Of a stretch of 64,000 nucleotides of DNA, positions 19,560 to 29,637 are shown in pieces (the stretch's first letter is position 1; each line of letters opens with the position of its first letter). Source of the stretch: Pseudomonas sp. NBRC 111124 (lineage in GTDB: Bacteria > Pseudomonadota > Gammaproteobacteria > Pseudomonadales > Pseudomonadaceae); contig NZ_BCBA01000036.1 in NCBI RefSeq assembly GCF_001320245.1, positions 1 to 64,000 of the forward strand. Reading direction: 5' to 3'. A program made the position numbers and the translations under genes. The notes under the pieces were generated by a model. That model made no database searches. It was not told where the DNA came from and was given only the letters and a program-made list of their open reading frames with translations.

Positions 19560-22141
19560 GACTTGCTCTTGCTCTTGCGTGGCGCACCGGACTTCGGCGG
19601 GCCTTTACGGTGCTTGGTCGGCTTGCCGGACGGCTTGCCGCCCTTCTCCGACTTGCTGCTGGCATGGCCGCCGGTACGCGCCTCGCTCATCAGCGCCTTT
19701 TTCATTTCGCGGCTTTTGCGCACTTCGGCGTTGCGCTGCACGGCGTCTTTCGGGAAGTACGCTTCGGCAGTTTCGCTCTTGCGGCTGCGCGGCTTCGGCG
19801 TGGCCTTGGCCTCGACCGCTGGCTCGGCCTTCTCTGCCTTACCGGCCGCTGGCGCGGCAGCACCACGGCCCTTGCGACCGATCGGCGCGCTGAGCTGCTG
19901 CTCGGAGACTTCGAAGTCGATCTTGCGCTCGTCGAGGTCGACGCGCATGACCTTGACCTCGATGGTGTCACCCAGGCGGAAGCTGCGCCCGGTACGCTCG
20001 CCCGACAGGCGGTGGTGCACCGGGTCGAAGTGGTAATAGTCGCCCGGCAGCGCACTGACGTGCACCAGGCCTTCCACGTAGATATCGGTCAGTTCGACGA
20101 ACAGGCCGAAACCGGTGACCGCCGTGATTACGCCCGGGAAGGTCTCGCCCACGCGGTCCTTCATGAACTCGCACTTGAGCCAGTTGACTACGTCACGGGT
20201 GGCTTCGTCGGCGCGGCGCTCGGTCATCGAGCACTGCTCGCCGAGCTGGTCGAGGGCATTCACGTCATACGGGTAGATACGCGCCTTGGGGATGCTCATG
20301 GCGCCGGCACGCTTGACGTGCGGGGTATCGACCTTGGAACGGATGACGCTGCGGATGGCGCGGTGCACCAGCAGGTCCGGGTAACGGCGGATCGGCGAGG
20401 TGAAGTGGGTATACGCCTCGTAGTTCAAGCCGAAGTGGCCATTATTGTCAGTGCTGTACACCGCCTGGCTCAGCGAACGCAGCATCACGGTCTGGATCAG
20501 GTGGAAGTCCGGGCGCCCGGCGATGCTCGCCAGCAGGGCCTGGTAGTCCTTCGGCGAAGGGTCCTTGCCCTTGTGCAGGGTCAGGCCCAGCTCGCCGAGG
20601 AAGGCGCGCAGTTTTTCCAGGCGCTCCGGCGGCGGGCCGTCGTGCACGCGGTACAGGGCTGGCACTTCGTGCTTCTGCAGGAACGCTGCGGTGGCGACGT
20701 TGGCCGCCAGCATGCATTCTTCGATCAGCTTGTGGGCATCGTTGCGCACGGTCGGGCGAATTTCGGCGATCTTGCGCTCTTCACCGAAGATGATGCGGGT
20801 TTCCTGGGTCTCGAAATCGATGGCACCCCGGGCATGACGGGCGTCCAGCAGAACCTTGTACAGGTTATACAGGTTCTTCAGGTCCGGCACGACCGCCTTG
20901 TACTCCTCGCGTAGCGCCTTGCCCTCACGGGTGCGGGCATGTTCGAGCATGCTGCTGACCTTGTTGTAGGTCAGGCGGGCGTGGGAGTGAATGACGCCTT
21001 CGTAGAACTGGTAGTCGACCATCTGGCCGGCTTTGTTCATGGTCATTTCGCAGACCATGGCCAGGCGATCGACATGCGGGTTCAGCGAGCACAGGCCGTT
21101 GGACAGCTCCTCGGGGAGCATCGGCACCACGCGCTCGGGGAAGTACACCGAGTTGCCGCGCTGCTGGGCTTCGTTATCCAGGGCCGAGCCCAGGCGTACG
21201 TAACTGGAAACGTCGGCGATCGCCACATACAGGCGCCAGCCGCCGGAGAACATGCGCAGCTTGCCCAGTGGTTCGCAATAGACGGCGTCATCGAAGTCGC
21301 GGGCATCCTCGCCGTCGATGGTGACGAACGGCAGGTGGCGCAGGTCGATGCGCTTCTCTTTGTCCTTCTCTTCGACTTCGGAGCGGAACTTGCGCGCTTC
21401 CTTGACAACGTCATTGGGCCAGACATGTGGAATGTCGTAGCTGCGCAGGGCAACGTCGATTTCCATGCCCGGGGCCATGTAGTTGCCGATCACCTCGACC
21501 ACATCACCTTGCGGCTGGAAGCGCGGGGTAGGCCAGTGGGTGATCTTGATCTCGACGAACTGGCCGATCTTGGCGCCACCGTTACGCCCTGCGGTCACCA
21601 GCACTTCCTGCTGGATCTTCGGGTTATCCGGGGTCACGTAGCCGATGCCGCCCTCTTCAAAGTAGCGGCCAACGACGCTTTCATGGGCGCGGGAGATGAC
21701 CTCGACGATCACGCCCTCACGGCGGCCACGGCGGTCGGTGCCGGATACGCGCGCCAGCGCGCGGTCGCCATCGAAGGCCAGGCGCATCTGCGACGGGCCG
21801 AGGAACAGGTCATCGCTACCATCATCAGGGATGAGGAAGCCGAAGCCATCGCGATGACCGGAGATACGGCCACAGATCAGGTCGAGCTTGTCCACCGGGG
21901 CATAAGTGCCGCGCCGGGTATAGATAAGCTGACCATCGCGCTCCATGGCACGCAGGCGACGGCGCAGGGCTTCGATCTGGTCTTCTTCATACAGACCAAA
22001 CTCTTTCGCCAGCTCCTCGCGCGCAGCGGGTTCGCCACGGTCGGCAAGGCGCTGCAGGATCAGCTCACGGCTGGGAATGGGGTTGTCGTATTTTTCCGCT
22101 TCGCGAGCGGCCTCGGGATCGAGGGATTGCCAATCGGCCAT
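19556..22141 (-). CDS. rnr: Ribonuclease R
   Basis: An 861-residue 3'-5' exoribonuclease that degrades structured RNA, in trans-translation and rRNA quality control. Order: N-terminal helix-turn-helix and cold-shock domains, the catalytic RNB domain with DGEDARDFDDAVYC holding the metal-binding aspartates, an S1 domain (GVITAVTGFGLFVELTDIYV), then a long Lys/Ser-rich tail from about residue 760. The tail is typical of RNase R rather than RNase II. AAGGTG precedes the ATG. Confidence 0.97.
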   Translation of the reverse strand: MADWQSLDPEAAREAEKYDNPIPSRELILQRLADRGEPAAREELAKEFGLYEEDQIEALRRRLRAMERDGQLIYTRRGTYAPVDKLDLICGRISGHRDGFGFLIPDDGSDDLFLGPSQMRLAFDGDRALARVSGTDRRGRREGVIVEVISRAHESVVGRYFEEGGIGYVTPDNPKIQQEVLVTAGRNGGAKIGQFVEIKITHWPTPRFQPQGDVVEVIGNYMAPGMEIDVALRSYDIPHVWPNDVVKEARKFRSEVEEKDKEKRIDLRHLPFVTIDGEDARDFDDAVYCEPLGKLRMFSGGWRLYVAIADVSSYVRLGSALDNEAQQRGNSVYFPERVVPMLPEELSNGLCSLNPHVDRLAMVCEMTMNKAGQMVDYQFYEGVIHSHARLTYNKVSSMLEHARTREGKALREEYKAVVPDLKNLYNLYKVLLDARHARGAIDFETQETRIIFGEERKIAEIRPTVRNDAHKLIEECMLAANVATAAFLQKHEVPALYRVHDGPPPERLEKLRAFLGELGLTLHKGKDPSPKDYQALLASIAGRPDFHLIQTVMLRSLSQAVYSTDNNGHFGLNYEAYTHFTSPIRRYPDLLVHRAIRSVIRSKVDTPHVKRAGAMSIPKARIYPYDVNALDQLGEQCSMTERRADEATRDVVNWLKCEFMKDRVGETFPGVITAVTGFGLFVELTDIYVEGLVHVSALPGDYYHFDPVHHRLSGERTGRSFRLGDTIEVKVMRVDLDERKIDFEVSEQQLSAPIGRKGRGAAAPAAGKAEKAEPAVEAKATPKPRSRKSETAEAYFPKDAVQRNAEVRKSREMKKALMSEARTGGHASSKSEKGGKPSGKPTKHRKGPPKSGAPRKSKSKS

Positions 22142-22304
22142 CAGAAGGGGTTCACCTTGGGGTATATAGATATGAATTCTGGCATGTGTGTATTGAAACC
22201 GGAAATGTCAGCCTTGGACAGCCCCCGCTGCTGTGTATAGAGAGGGGCAATAGGCCTTCGGAATCAACAAGTTGAATTTTTTGAATTTTTTTTTGCTTGG
22301 GGGG

Positions 22305-22333
22305 TTTACAGCCCCCCGGGCCGTCCGTATAGT
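22305..22333 (+). promoter_or_regulatory. Promoter of the tRNA-Leu pair
   Basis: TTTACA (22305-22310) and TATAGT (22328-22333) are separated by exactly 17 bases. A T/A-rich stretch (about 22273-22297) sits where an UP element would lie, and a G/C-rich discriminator follows. The -35 is the loop of a G6/C6 inverted repeat (22299-22317). These are marks of a strong, growth-regulated stable-RNA promoter. Confidence 0.85.
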
Positions 22334-22412
22334 GCGCACCACAACGACGGACAAGCCCGAAGTTGTAGTAGAGATGAGCGGCGCTGTAAAGCATCTTTTA
22401 TCTCGAATGTGT

Positions 22413-22499
22413 GCCCAGGTGGCGGAATTGGTAGACGCGCTGGTTTCAGGTATCAGTGACCGCAAGGTCGTGGAAGTTCGAGTCTTCTCCTGGGCACCA
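22413..22499 (+). tRNA. tRNA-Leu (anticodon CAG), first copy
   Basis: An 87-base class II tRNA with an encoded CCA end. The acceptor stem is GCCCAGG/CCTGGGC. The anticodon arm is CTGGT-TTCAGGT-ATCAG, with CAG at 22447-22449, reading CUG, the main leucine codon in this genome. A long variable arm (GACCGCAAGGTC) and the TTCGAGT T-loop are present. It closely resembles E. coli tRNA-Leu(CAG). Confidence 0.97.
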
Positions 22500-22587
22500 A
22501 ATATTTTCAAGTAACAGATGACCAAGGATCTGTTATTACTGTGTGAAAGCGAACGATAGTCGCCTTCTGCAGATGATGTAAAGCTTT

Positions 22588-22674
22588 GCCCAGGTGGCGG
22601 AATTGGTAGACGCGCTGGTTTCAGGTATCAGTGACCGCAAGGTCGTGGAAGTTCGAGTCTTCTCCTGGGCACCA
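22588..22674 (+). tRNA. tRNA-Leu (anticodon CAG), second copy
   Basis: An identical 87-base copy of the preceding tRNA, 88 bases downstream, with anticodon CAG at 22622-22624. The spacer is not repeated, so only the tRNA itself is duplicated or kept identical by gene conversion. No promoter is evident between the copies and a terminator follows, so both probably come from one transcript. Confidence 0.97.
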
Positions 22675-22680
22675 TACAAA

Positions 22681-22708
22681 AACCCACTAGCTTGCTAGTG
22701 GGTTTTTT
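22681..22708 (+). terminator. Terminator of the tRNA-Leu transcript
   Basis: An 11-bp perfect stem AACCCACTAGC/GCTAGTGGGTT with a two-base gap runs into six T residues. Confidence 0.95.
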
Positions 22709-22803
22709 CTTGCCTGCGATTTTTGCATCCCCCCTTCTCCCCTCGCAGCCCCGGCATTGCACGTTAGTCTGCCGATGAATTTCTCGTCACCCGGCCACTT
22801 GAG

Positions 22804-22817
22804 AAACGATTTCGTTT
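22804..22817. promoter_or_regulatory. Short palindrome before the iron-type binding protein gene
   Basis: AAACGATTTCGTTT is a palindrome about 45 bases before the ATG, where a repressor could block transcription. It does not match a canonical Fur box (GATAATGATAATCATTATC). The cognate regulator is unknown. Confidence 0.35.
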
Positions 22818-22861
22818 ACCATTGTTTCCGAATATGTAGCCGTAAGCGAGGAAGTACCCGC

Positions 22862-23875
22862 ATGACGATCCGCCCGCAACCGCTGATGCGTACACTGGCT
22901 GCCGCAGTTCTGAGCCTGGTGATCGGCGCTCCGGCCGCCCTGGCAGACGAACCGATCACGCTGACCATGTACAACGGCCAGCACAAGGAAATCGGCGAAG
23001 CCATCGCCAAGGCCTACGAGGCCAAGACCGGTATTCACATCAATATCCGCAAAGGCAGCAGCAACCAGCTGGCCAGCCAGATCATCGAGGAAGGCGACCG
23101 CTCGCCGGCCGACATCATCTATACCGAAGAATCGCCGCCGCTGAACAACCTGGGCGAGCTGGGCCTGCTGGCCAAGATCGACGACGCCACGCTGAATATG
23201 CTGCCCAAGGAATACGTCGGCGCCAACGGAACCTGGATGGGCGTGACCGCCCGTACCCGCGTGGTGGTGTACAACCCGAAGAAAATCGACGAGAAAGACC
23301 TGCCCACCACCGTGATGGATTTCTCCGGCCCTGAATGGGACGGCCGTGTCGGCTACGTGCCCACCAGCGGCGCCTTCCAGGAACAGGCCGTGGCCATCCT
23401 GAAGATGCACGGGCGTGAGGCCACCGAAGAATGGCTGACCGGCCTGAAAGCCTTCGGCAAGACCTACACCAACAACATGGTCGCCCTCAAGGCCGTGGAA
23501 AAAGGCGAAGTCGCCGCGGTGCTGGTCAACAACTACTACTGGTATGCCCTGGAGCGCGAGCGCGGCAAGCTCGACTCCAAGCTCTACTACCTGGCCGACG
23601 GCGACGCCGGCAACCTGGTGACCATCTCCGGCGCTGCCGCAGTCAAGGCCAGCAAGCATCCGAAGGAAGCCCAGGCCCTGCTCAACTGGATGGCCAGCGA
23701 AGAAGGCCAGCGCGTGATCACCCAGACCACCGCCGAGTACCCACTGCACAAAGGCATGGTCTCCGACCGCGGCCTGAAGCCGTTCGAAGAGCTGCGCCCG
23801 CCGAAGATCTCGCCAGCCGACCTGGGTAATGCCGAGGAAGCAATCGAGCTTGAACGCGAGGTCGGCCTGCTCTGA
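22862..23875 (+). CDS. Periplasmic iron(III)-type ABC substrate-binding protein
   Basis: A 337-residue extracellular solute-binding protein of family 1, FbpA/SfuA-like. A signal peptide spans residues 1-33, ending LAADEP-like at PAALADEP. The mature protein begins TLTMYNGQHKEIGEAIAKAY. Adjacent tyrosines in NNYYWYALERERG match the paired tyrosines that bind ferric iron in FbpA proteins. It captures Fe3+ or a small anion complex and hands it to the permease encoded next. GAGGAAG precedes the ATG. The stop overlaps the permease start (TGATG). Confidence 0.87.
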   Translation: MTIRPQPLMRTLAAAVLSLVIGAPAALADEPITLTMYNGQHKEIGEAIAKAYEAKTGIHINIRKGSSNQLASQIIEEGDRSPADIIYTEESPPLNNLGELGLLAKIDDATLNMLPKEYVGANGTWMGVTARTRVVVYNPKKIDEKDLPTTVMDFSGPEWDGRVGYVPTSGAFQEQAVAILKMHGREATEEWLTGLKAFGKTYTNNMVALKAVEKGEVAAVLVNNYYWYALERERGKLDSKLYYLADGDAGNLVTISGAAAVKASKHPKEAQALLNWMASEEGQRVITQTTAEYPLHKGMVSDRGLKPFEELRPPKISPADLGNAEEAIELEREVGLL

Positions 23876-25440
23876 TGACCGCCGCCCTGTCTACGCCTGC
23901 GCAGGTACGCTTCGTACCGCGCCGCAAGCGCCCCTCTATCTGGGTGCTGCTGCCTGTGCTGTTCCTGGTGGCGATGAGCTTGCTGCCGTTGCTGTACGTC
24001 GCGATGAAAGCCTGGGAAGCCGGCTGGCGCGAAGCCCTGCACCTACTCTGGCGCCCGTTCGTCTGGGGCCTGATGCGCAACACGCTGATGCTGATGGCCG
24101 GGGTGACGCTGGCGTGCATGGTGGTCGGCATGGCCCTGGCCTGGCTGCTCGAGCGCAGCAACCTGCCCGGCCGCCGGCTGTGGGGCGTGGTGCTGTGCTT
24201 GCCGTTCGCCGTACCGTCGTTCGTCAGCAGCTTCACCTGGGTATCACTGAGCTCGGACTTCGAAGGCCTGGGCGGGGCGATCCTGGTCATGGCACTGTCC
24301 AAGTACCCACTGGTGTTTCTGCCGGTGGCGGCGACGCTGCGCAACCTCGACACATCGCTTGAAGAGTCGGCACGCACCCTGGGCTACAGCCGCTGGGGCG
24401 TGTTCCGCAAGATCACTCTGCCGCTGCTGTGGCCATCGATGCTGGGCGGCGCACTGCTGATCGCCCTGCACATGCTGGTCGAGTTTGGCGCGCTGTCGAT
24501 CCTCGGCCTGCAGACCTTCACCACGGCGATCTACCAGCAGTTTGAACTGGAATTCAGCAACGCCAACGCCGCCATGTTGTCAGCGGTGCTGTTGGCGATG
24601 TGCCTGATCATGCTCTGGCTGGAAATGCGCGTACGCGGCAAGGCCCGGCATGTGCGTATCGGCCAGGGCGTGGCACGTCGCGGGCAGCCGGTGCGACTGC
24701 GTGGCTGGATGCCGTTGGCGCAACTGTTCTGCCTGGGCCTGGCGATTCTCGGCAGCGGTATTCCGCTGGCGATGCTGGGTTACTGGTTGAGTGTGGGTTC
24801 GTCGGCCGCCTTCCCGGTGGCGGCGATCAGCAAAGCCCTGCTGACTTCGCTGTCGGTGTCGCTGGGTGGCGCAGGGTTCTGCGTATTGCTGGCATTGCCA
24901 GTCAGTTTCCTGGTGGTGCGCTACAAAGGCCGCCTGGCACTGTGGGCCGAACGCTTGCCGTACCTGCTGCACGCCCTGCCCGGCCTGGTGATCGCTCTGT
25001 CACTGGTAGTGTTCTCGCTGCACTACGTGCCGGCGCTGTACCAGACCACCGCACTGTTGCTGCTGGCTTATGCGCTGCTGTTCCTGCCCTTGGCCCAGGC
25101 GCCGGTACGCACTGCGTTGAACAAAGCTTCGCCGACCCTCGAAGAAGCGGCCCGCACCCTCGGTGCCAGCAGCTTCGCAGCGTTCTGTCGGGTGACCCTG
25201 CCGATCATCTTCCCGGCCATGGCGGCGGCCTTTGCCTTGGTGTTCCTTGATGCCATGAAGGAACTCACCGCCACCCTGCTGCTCAGCCCGACTGGCATGA
25301 CAACCCTGGCCACCGAGGTCTGGGCGCACACGGCCAACGTCGAGTTTGCGGCGGCGGCGCCTTATGCGGCGTTGTTGATTGTGGTTTCGGGGCTGCCGGT
25401 TTATCTGTTGACTACGCGAATGTATTTGAACAAGGCTTGA
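23875..25440 (+). CDS. Iron(III)-type ABC transporter permease, fused two-domain (FbpB-like)
   Basis: A 521-residue inner-membrane permease with about 12 transmembrane segments. It is two fused copies of the binding-protein-dependent permease fold. Each half has an EAA loop: EESARTLGYSRWGVFRKITL and EEAARTLGASSFAAFCRVTL. This two-in-one layout is typical of FbpB/SfuB. It overlaps the binding-protein gene by one base. No ATPase gene follows, so the energising subunit must be encoded elsewhere or shared. Confidence 0.9.
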   Translation: MTAALSTPAQVRFVPRRKRPSIWVLLPVLFLVAMSLLPLLYVAMKAWEAGWREALHLLWRPFVWGLMRNTLMLMAGVTLACMVVGMALAWLLERSNLPGRRLWGVVLCLPFAVPSFVSSFTWVSLSSDFEGLGGAILVMALSKYPLVFLPVAATLRNLDTSLEESARTLGYSRWGVFRKITLPLLWPSMLGGALLIALHMLVEFGALSILGLQTFTTAIYQQFELEFSNANAAMLSAVLLAMCLIMLWLEMRVRGKARHVRIGQGVARRGQPVRLRGWMPLAQLFCLGLAILGSGIPLAMLGYWLSVGSSAAFPVAAISKALLTSLSVSLGGAGFCVLLALPVSFLVVRYKGRLALWAERLPYLLHALPGLVIALSLVVFSLHYVPALYQTTALLLLAYALLFLPLAQAPVRTALNKASPTLEEAARTLGASSFAAFCRVTLPIIFPAMAAAFALVFLDAMKELTATLLLSPTGMTTLATEVWAHTANVEFAAAAPYAALLIVVSGLPVYLLTTRMYLNKA

Positions 25441-25495
25441 TCGCTTGCCCAGGCCGCCATGCGGCCTAGGCATTACGCCATTTGAACAAATCATT

Positions 25496-25984
25496 TCAAC
25501 GCTTGAAACGATGGCCCTGCAGGTTGCCCAACATCCGCCGCACGATCACCCCATGAACCCTTCCGACCGGCACCATGTACAAACGGCCGAAGGTGTTGAA
25601 ACATTTTACCGATGTGGTCACTTTCAACTGCGGGGCGCTGCACTCCCCTGTCGACACATCCATGCAGACCATCACGGCAAGGTGCGTATCACGCGACGTC
25701 AACACCAGTTGCTGGTCGCTGATGGCCTCGACGGTGAAAAAGTCCAAGCGCTCGCCAACAGCTGGCACATGCGCTGGATCGCGGCGAGTGAAGCCGTTGA
25801 TATCGGCGACATTGAAACGGCGTGAGATGAAGTCGCGAACGCGGAAGGCCCTGGCCAGCCAGCCGGGGACGTCCGAGGTCATGGCGCAGTAAGCTTGCAG
25901 CGCGGTCATCGGGACAGTGAGCTGTACGCTGTCACTGTGCAGGAAATTCAGGTCGGCCTGGGCGGCGACCAGTTGGGCGGACAT
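25496..25984 (-). CDS. DUF2867-like protein
   Basis: A 162-residue protein without signal peptide or membrane segment. The pattern (TVPMTALQAYCAMTSDVPGW, a central LVLTSRDTHLAVMVCMDV strand pair, and a C-terminal VGRVHGVIVRRML) resembles DUF2867 proteins, a START/SRPBCC-like fold that may bind a small hydrophobic ligand. No function is known. CGGAG lies about ten bases before the ATG at 25984. It converges on the permease gene and is backed by a REP pair. Confidence 0.65.
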   Translation of the reverse strand: MSAQLVAAQADLNFLHSDSVQLTVPMTALQAYCAMTSDVPGWLARAFRVRDFISRRFNVADINGFTRRDPAHVPAVGERLDFFTVEAISDQQLVLTSRDTHLAVMVCMDVSTGECSAPQLKVTTSVKCFNTFGRLYMVPVGRVHGVIVRRMLGNLQGHRFKR

Positions 25985-26033
25985 GAGCAACTCCGTTTGT
26001 CATGTGTCGCCGACAGCATAGCAACATGACTCG

Positions 26034-26152
26034 CTGTAGGAGCGGCCTTGTGTCGCGAAAGGGCTGCGCAGCAGCCCCGGGATTTCTGCTTTAACGCTGA
26101 ACTTGCCGGGGCCGCTATGCGGCCCTTTCGCGACACAAGGCCGCTCCTACAA
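26034..26152. repeat. REP pair (BIME), CGACACAAGGCCGC type, with inner hairpin
   Basis: Two inverted REP copies (about 26034-26062 and 26123-26152), the same variant as at 12423-12494. About 60 bases separate them. A GGGCCGC-TAT-GCGGCCC hairpin (26109-26125) overlaps the inner edge of the second copy. Confidence 0.9.
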
Positions 26153-26167
26153 GGGACCGCGCAAGCT

Positions 26168-28102
26168 TCAGGCCCGGAACTGACCGAGACTGGCGCGCAG
26201 CTGGGCCGCCAAGTCATCCAGCACCTTGCTGCTGGCCGTGGTCTGCATCACTACCTCGGCCGAACGCTCGGCCTGGGCATGGATATTCTCCACCCGCCCC
26301 CTCACCGCCTGTGCGCCATGGGCCTGTTGCTCGGCAGCGCGAGTAGCCAGCCCGATAGCCGCATGTACCTGCTCCACAGCGGCCTGCACAGACTGCTGGC
26401 GACGCTCGTTGTCCCGCAACACCAGCAGCCCTTCATTGGCCTTGAGGCCGGCCTGGCCGATGGTCGCCACCGCTTCCTTGGCGCCTTTCTGCAGCGCGGC
26501 AATATGCGCCTGAATGTCACCGGTGGAACTTTGCGTCTTGCTCGCCAATGCCCGTACCTCGTCCGCCACCACAGCAAAGCCACGGCCGGTTTCGCCAGCG
26601 CGTGCAGCTTCGATTGCGGCGTTGAGGGCCAACAGGTTGGTCTGCTCGGCAATGCCGTGGATGACCGTCAGCACGACTTCGATTTGCTCGCTTTGCTTGG
26701 CCAGGCGCTCGATAACCTGTGAGCCGGTTTCGACCTGGCCCGCAAGGTTCTCGATCAGGCTCGCCAGTTGCGTCGAGGAGCGGCTGTTCTCATCGGTTGC
26801 CTGACGAATATCCACCACCTGCTGCAACGCCGCCTGCATGGCATTGCTTTCGGCCTGGGCCTCGTCAGCCATGCTTGACAGGTCGCGCAGGCTGGCGGCC
26901 ACTTCGTCACGTTGCAACGCCGCTGCGGCATCGGCTCCGGCATTGCGCTGGGCCATGGTGCCGATCTCGACGCCGGTACGCTGAGCTACTTCACCGGCCT
27001 CTCGGACGATGGGCTGCAGCTTGTCGACGAAGCGGTTGACTGCCGAGGCCATGTCGCCAATCTCATCCCGGCTGTCGAGGGTCACGCGCTTGGTCAGGTC
27101 GCCTTCGCCAGCAGCCAGGTCGTTGAGCGCGGCGATCAGCAGGCGCAGCTTGCTCAGCACGCGCCGGCCCAGCACTACGGCCACTACCAGCAGCACACCC
27201 AGGCCAACCACAACCAGGCCCAGGCCGATCCGCCAGCGCAGCTCGCCAGCCGCATCACGCACGGTCTGTGCGGTATTGGCCTGCATGGCAGCAGCACTGG
27301 CCTGCGCGGTTTGCAGGCGCTCGCGCAGGGCCTTGCCACTGTCGGCGGCCGCCGCACCCAAGCTATCGCCGACCAGCTGCTCGCCACTGGCAATCAGGGC
27401 ATTGAAGCGCTGATCAAGGGCCTTGAGCTGCTGATCCACACCGGCCGTGGAAACCCCCATCAGGACTTTGCCGATCTCGGCACCATTGGGGTTGATCGAC
27501 GCTTCGACGAAATACACCGATGGATCGCGGCGCGCGGCGTCGAGCACCTTGTCCAGCGCCCGCTCGCCCTGCCCCTTCTCGATCAGCGCCTGGTTGATGG
27601 GGTTCTGCCGGTTCAAGTAACGGGTCAGGTGCTGGCCTTGGGCATCGTCATAAATCACGAACAGTACGTTGGGGTTGCGCTGGGCGCGGCGGGCGAAGTC
27701 GGAGAGCATCGGCACGTCGTTATCCCAGATCGCTCGCGGGGCGACCGAGGCCAGCAGCTCGGCCATGTCGTTGGCCGAATCCTTGAGGTTTTTCTCCAGG
27801 GTGGCGCGCAGTTGCTGCTGTTCATCCTGCAGCCGCGTGGAAAGGCCCGCACTCAGCCGCTGGCGGGTGCTGCTGGAAAGGCTCTCGAGGCCCCCGCGCA
27901 CGTCCTGCCCGGCCTGCTCCAGCTCGCTGGCGAGCTGGCGGCTGTCTTTACCCAGGCGCTCACCCAGGTCAGCCTCCAAGGCCGTCACGGTGCTACGGGT
28001 CAGCGCAACAGCAACCAGCACCTGCACCAAAAGGGCGATACCAAGGGCAACAAATACAGGCCGCAAGAGGCGGCTTCGTAACAGTGAAAGGATGGCAGAC
28101 AC
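26168..28102 (-). CDS. Methyl-accepting chemotaxis protein
   Basis: A 644-residue transmembrane chemoreceptor. TM1 is about residues 12-35 and TM2 about 310-335. The periplasmic region of about 270 residues has long helices around a small alpha/beta core containing [14 protein letters not shown] and [12 protein letters not shown], like a single CACHE module. A HAMP domain follows, then the signalling domain with the hairpin tip [19 protein letters not shown]. The C terminus lacks a CheR-binding pentapeptide. The start is GTG at 28102, with GAGGG seven bases upstream. The ligand is not predictable here. Confidence 0.93.
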   Translation of the reverse strand: MSAILSLLRSRLLRPVFVALGIALLVQVLVAVALTRSTVTALEADLGERLGKDSRQLASELEQAGQDVRGGLESLSSSTRQRLSAGLSTRLQDEQQQLRATLEKNLKDSANDMAELLASVAPRAIWDNDVPMLSDFARRAQRNPNVLFVIYDDAQGQHLTRYLNRQNPINQALIEKGQGERALDKVLDAARRDPSVYFVEASINPNGAEIGKVLMGVSTAGVDQQLKALDQRFNALIASGEQLVGDSLGAAAADSGKALRERLQTAQASAAAMQANTAQTVRDAAGELRWRIGLGLVVVGLGVLLVVAVVLGRRVLSKLRLLIAALNDLAAGEGDLTKRVTLDSRDEIGDMASAVNRFVDKLQPIVREAGEVAQRTGVEIGTMAQRNAGADAAAALQRDEVAASLRDLSSMADEAQAESNAMQAALQQVVDIRQATDENSRSSTQLASLIENLAGQVETGSQVIERLAKQSEQIEVVLTVIHGIAEQTNLLALNAAIEAARAGETGRGFAVVADEVRALASKTQSSTGDIQAHIAALQKGAKEAVATIGQAGLKANEGLLVLRDNERRQQSVQAAVEQVHAAIGLATRAAEQQAHGAQAVRGRVENIHAQAERSAEVVMQTTASSKVLDDLAAQLRASLGQFRA

Positions 28103-28235
28103 GGTGTAACCCTCGTGTTTACTGGCGCCACTATTTTGATGGCATCTACAGAAACTTCTTACAGCAAGGGTTATGCCGTACACAGCAGGGATAAGCGCCA
28201 AGGTCTAGCAATGCCACCCGGTCGCGCCACAAATG

Positions 28236-28269
28236 AAAACGCCGCGATCCTTTTCAGGACCGCGGCGTC
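28236..28269 (-). terminator. Terminator after purA
   Basis: A stem of CGCCGCG/CGCGGCG with additional inner pairing is followed on the leftward strand by TTTTC. It starts about 20 bases past the purA stop. Confidence 0.85.
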
Positions 28270-28289
28270 AGATCAGCCTGGAGGGCAGA

Positions 28290-29597
<1,308 letters not shown>

Positions 29598-29637
29598 TCA
29601 CGCAAACTTGGTTGCCGGCCTTTGCCGACGCAGAAAC

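Noticed and set aside
22413..22674. tRNA genes as a phage attachment site
   Set aside because: No integrase, no truncated third tRNA copy and no phage-like genes adjoin; the second copy is complete with its own CCA end.
22804..22817. Fur box before the iron-type binding protein gene
   Set aside because: AAACGATTTCGTTT is palindromic but does not match the GATAAT hexamer pattern of Fur.
28103..28170. FliA-type promoter before the chemoreceptor gene
   Set aside because: The best candidate (GTAAGAAG... GCCATCAA) matches poorly in both elements and its spacing is off.
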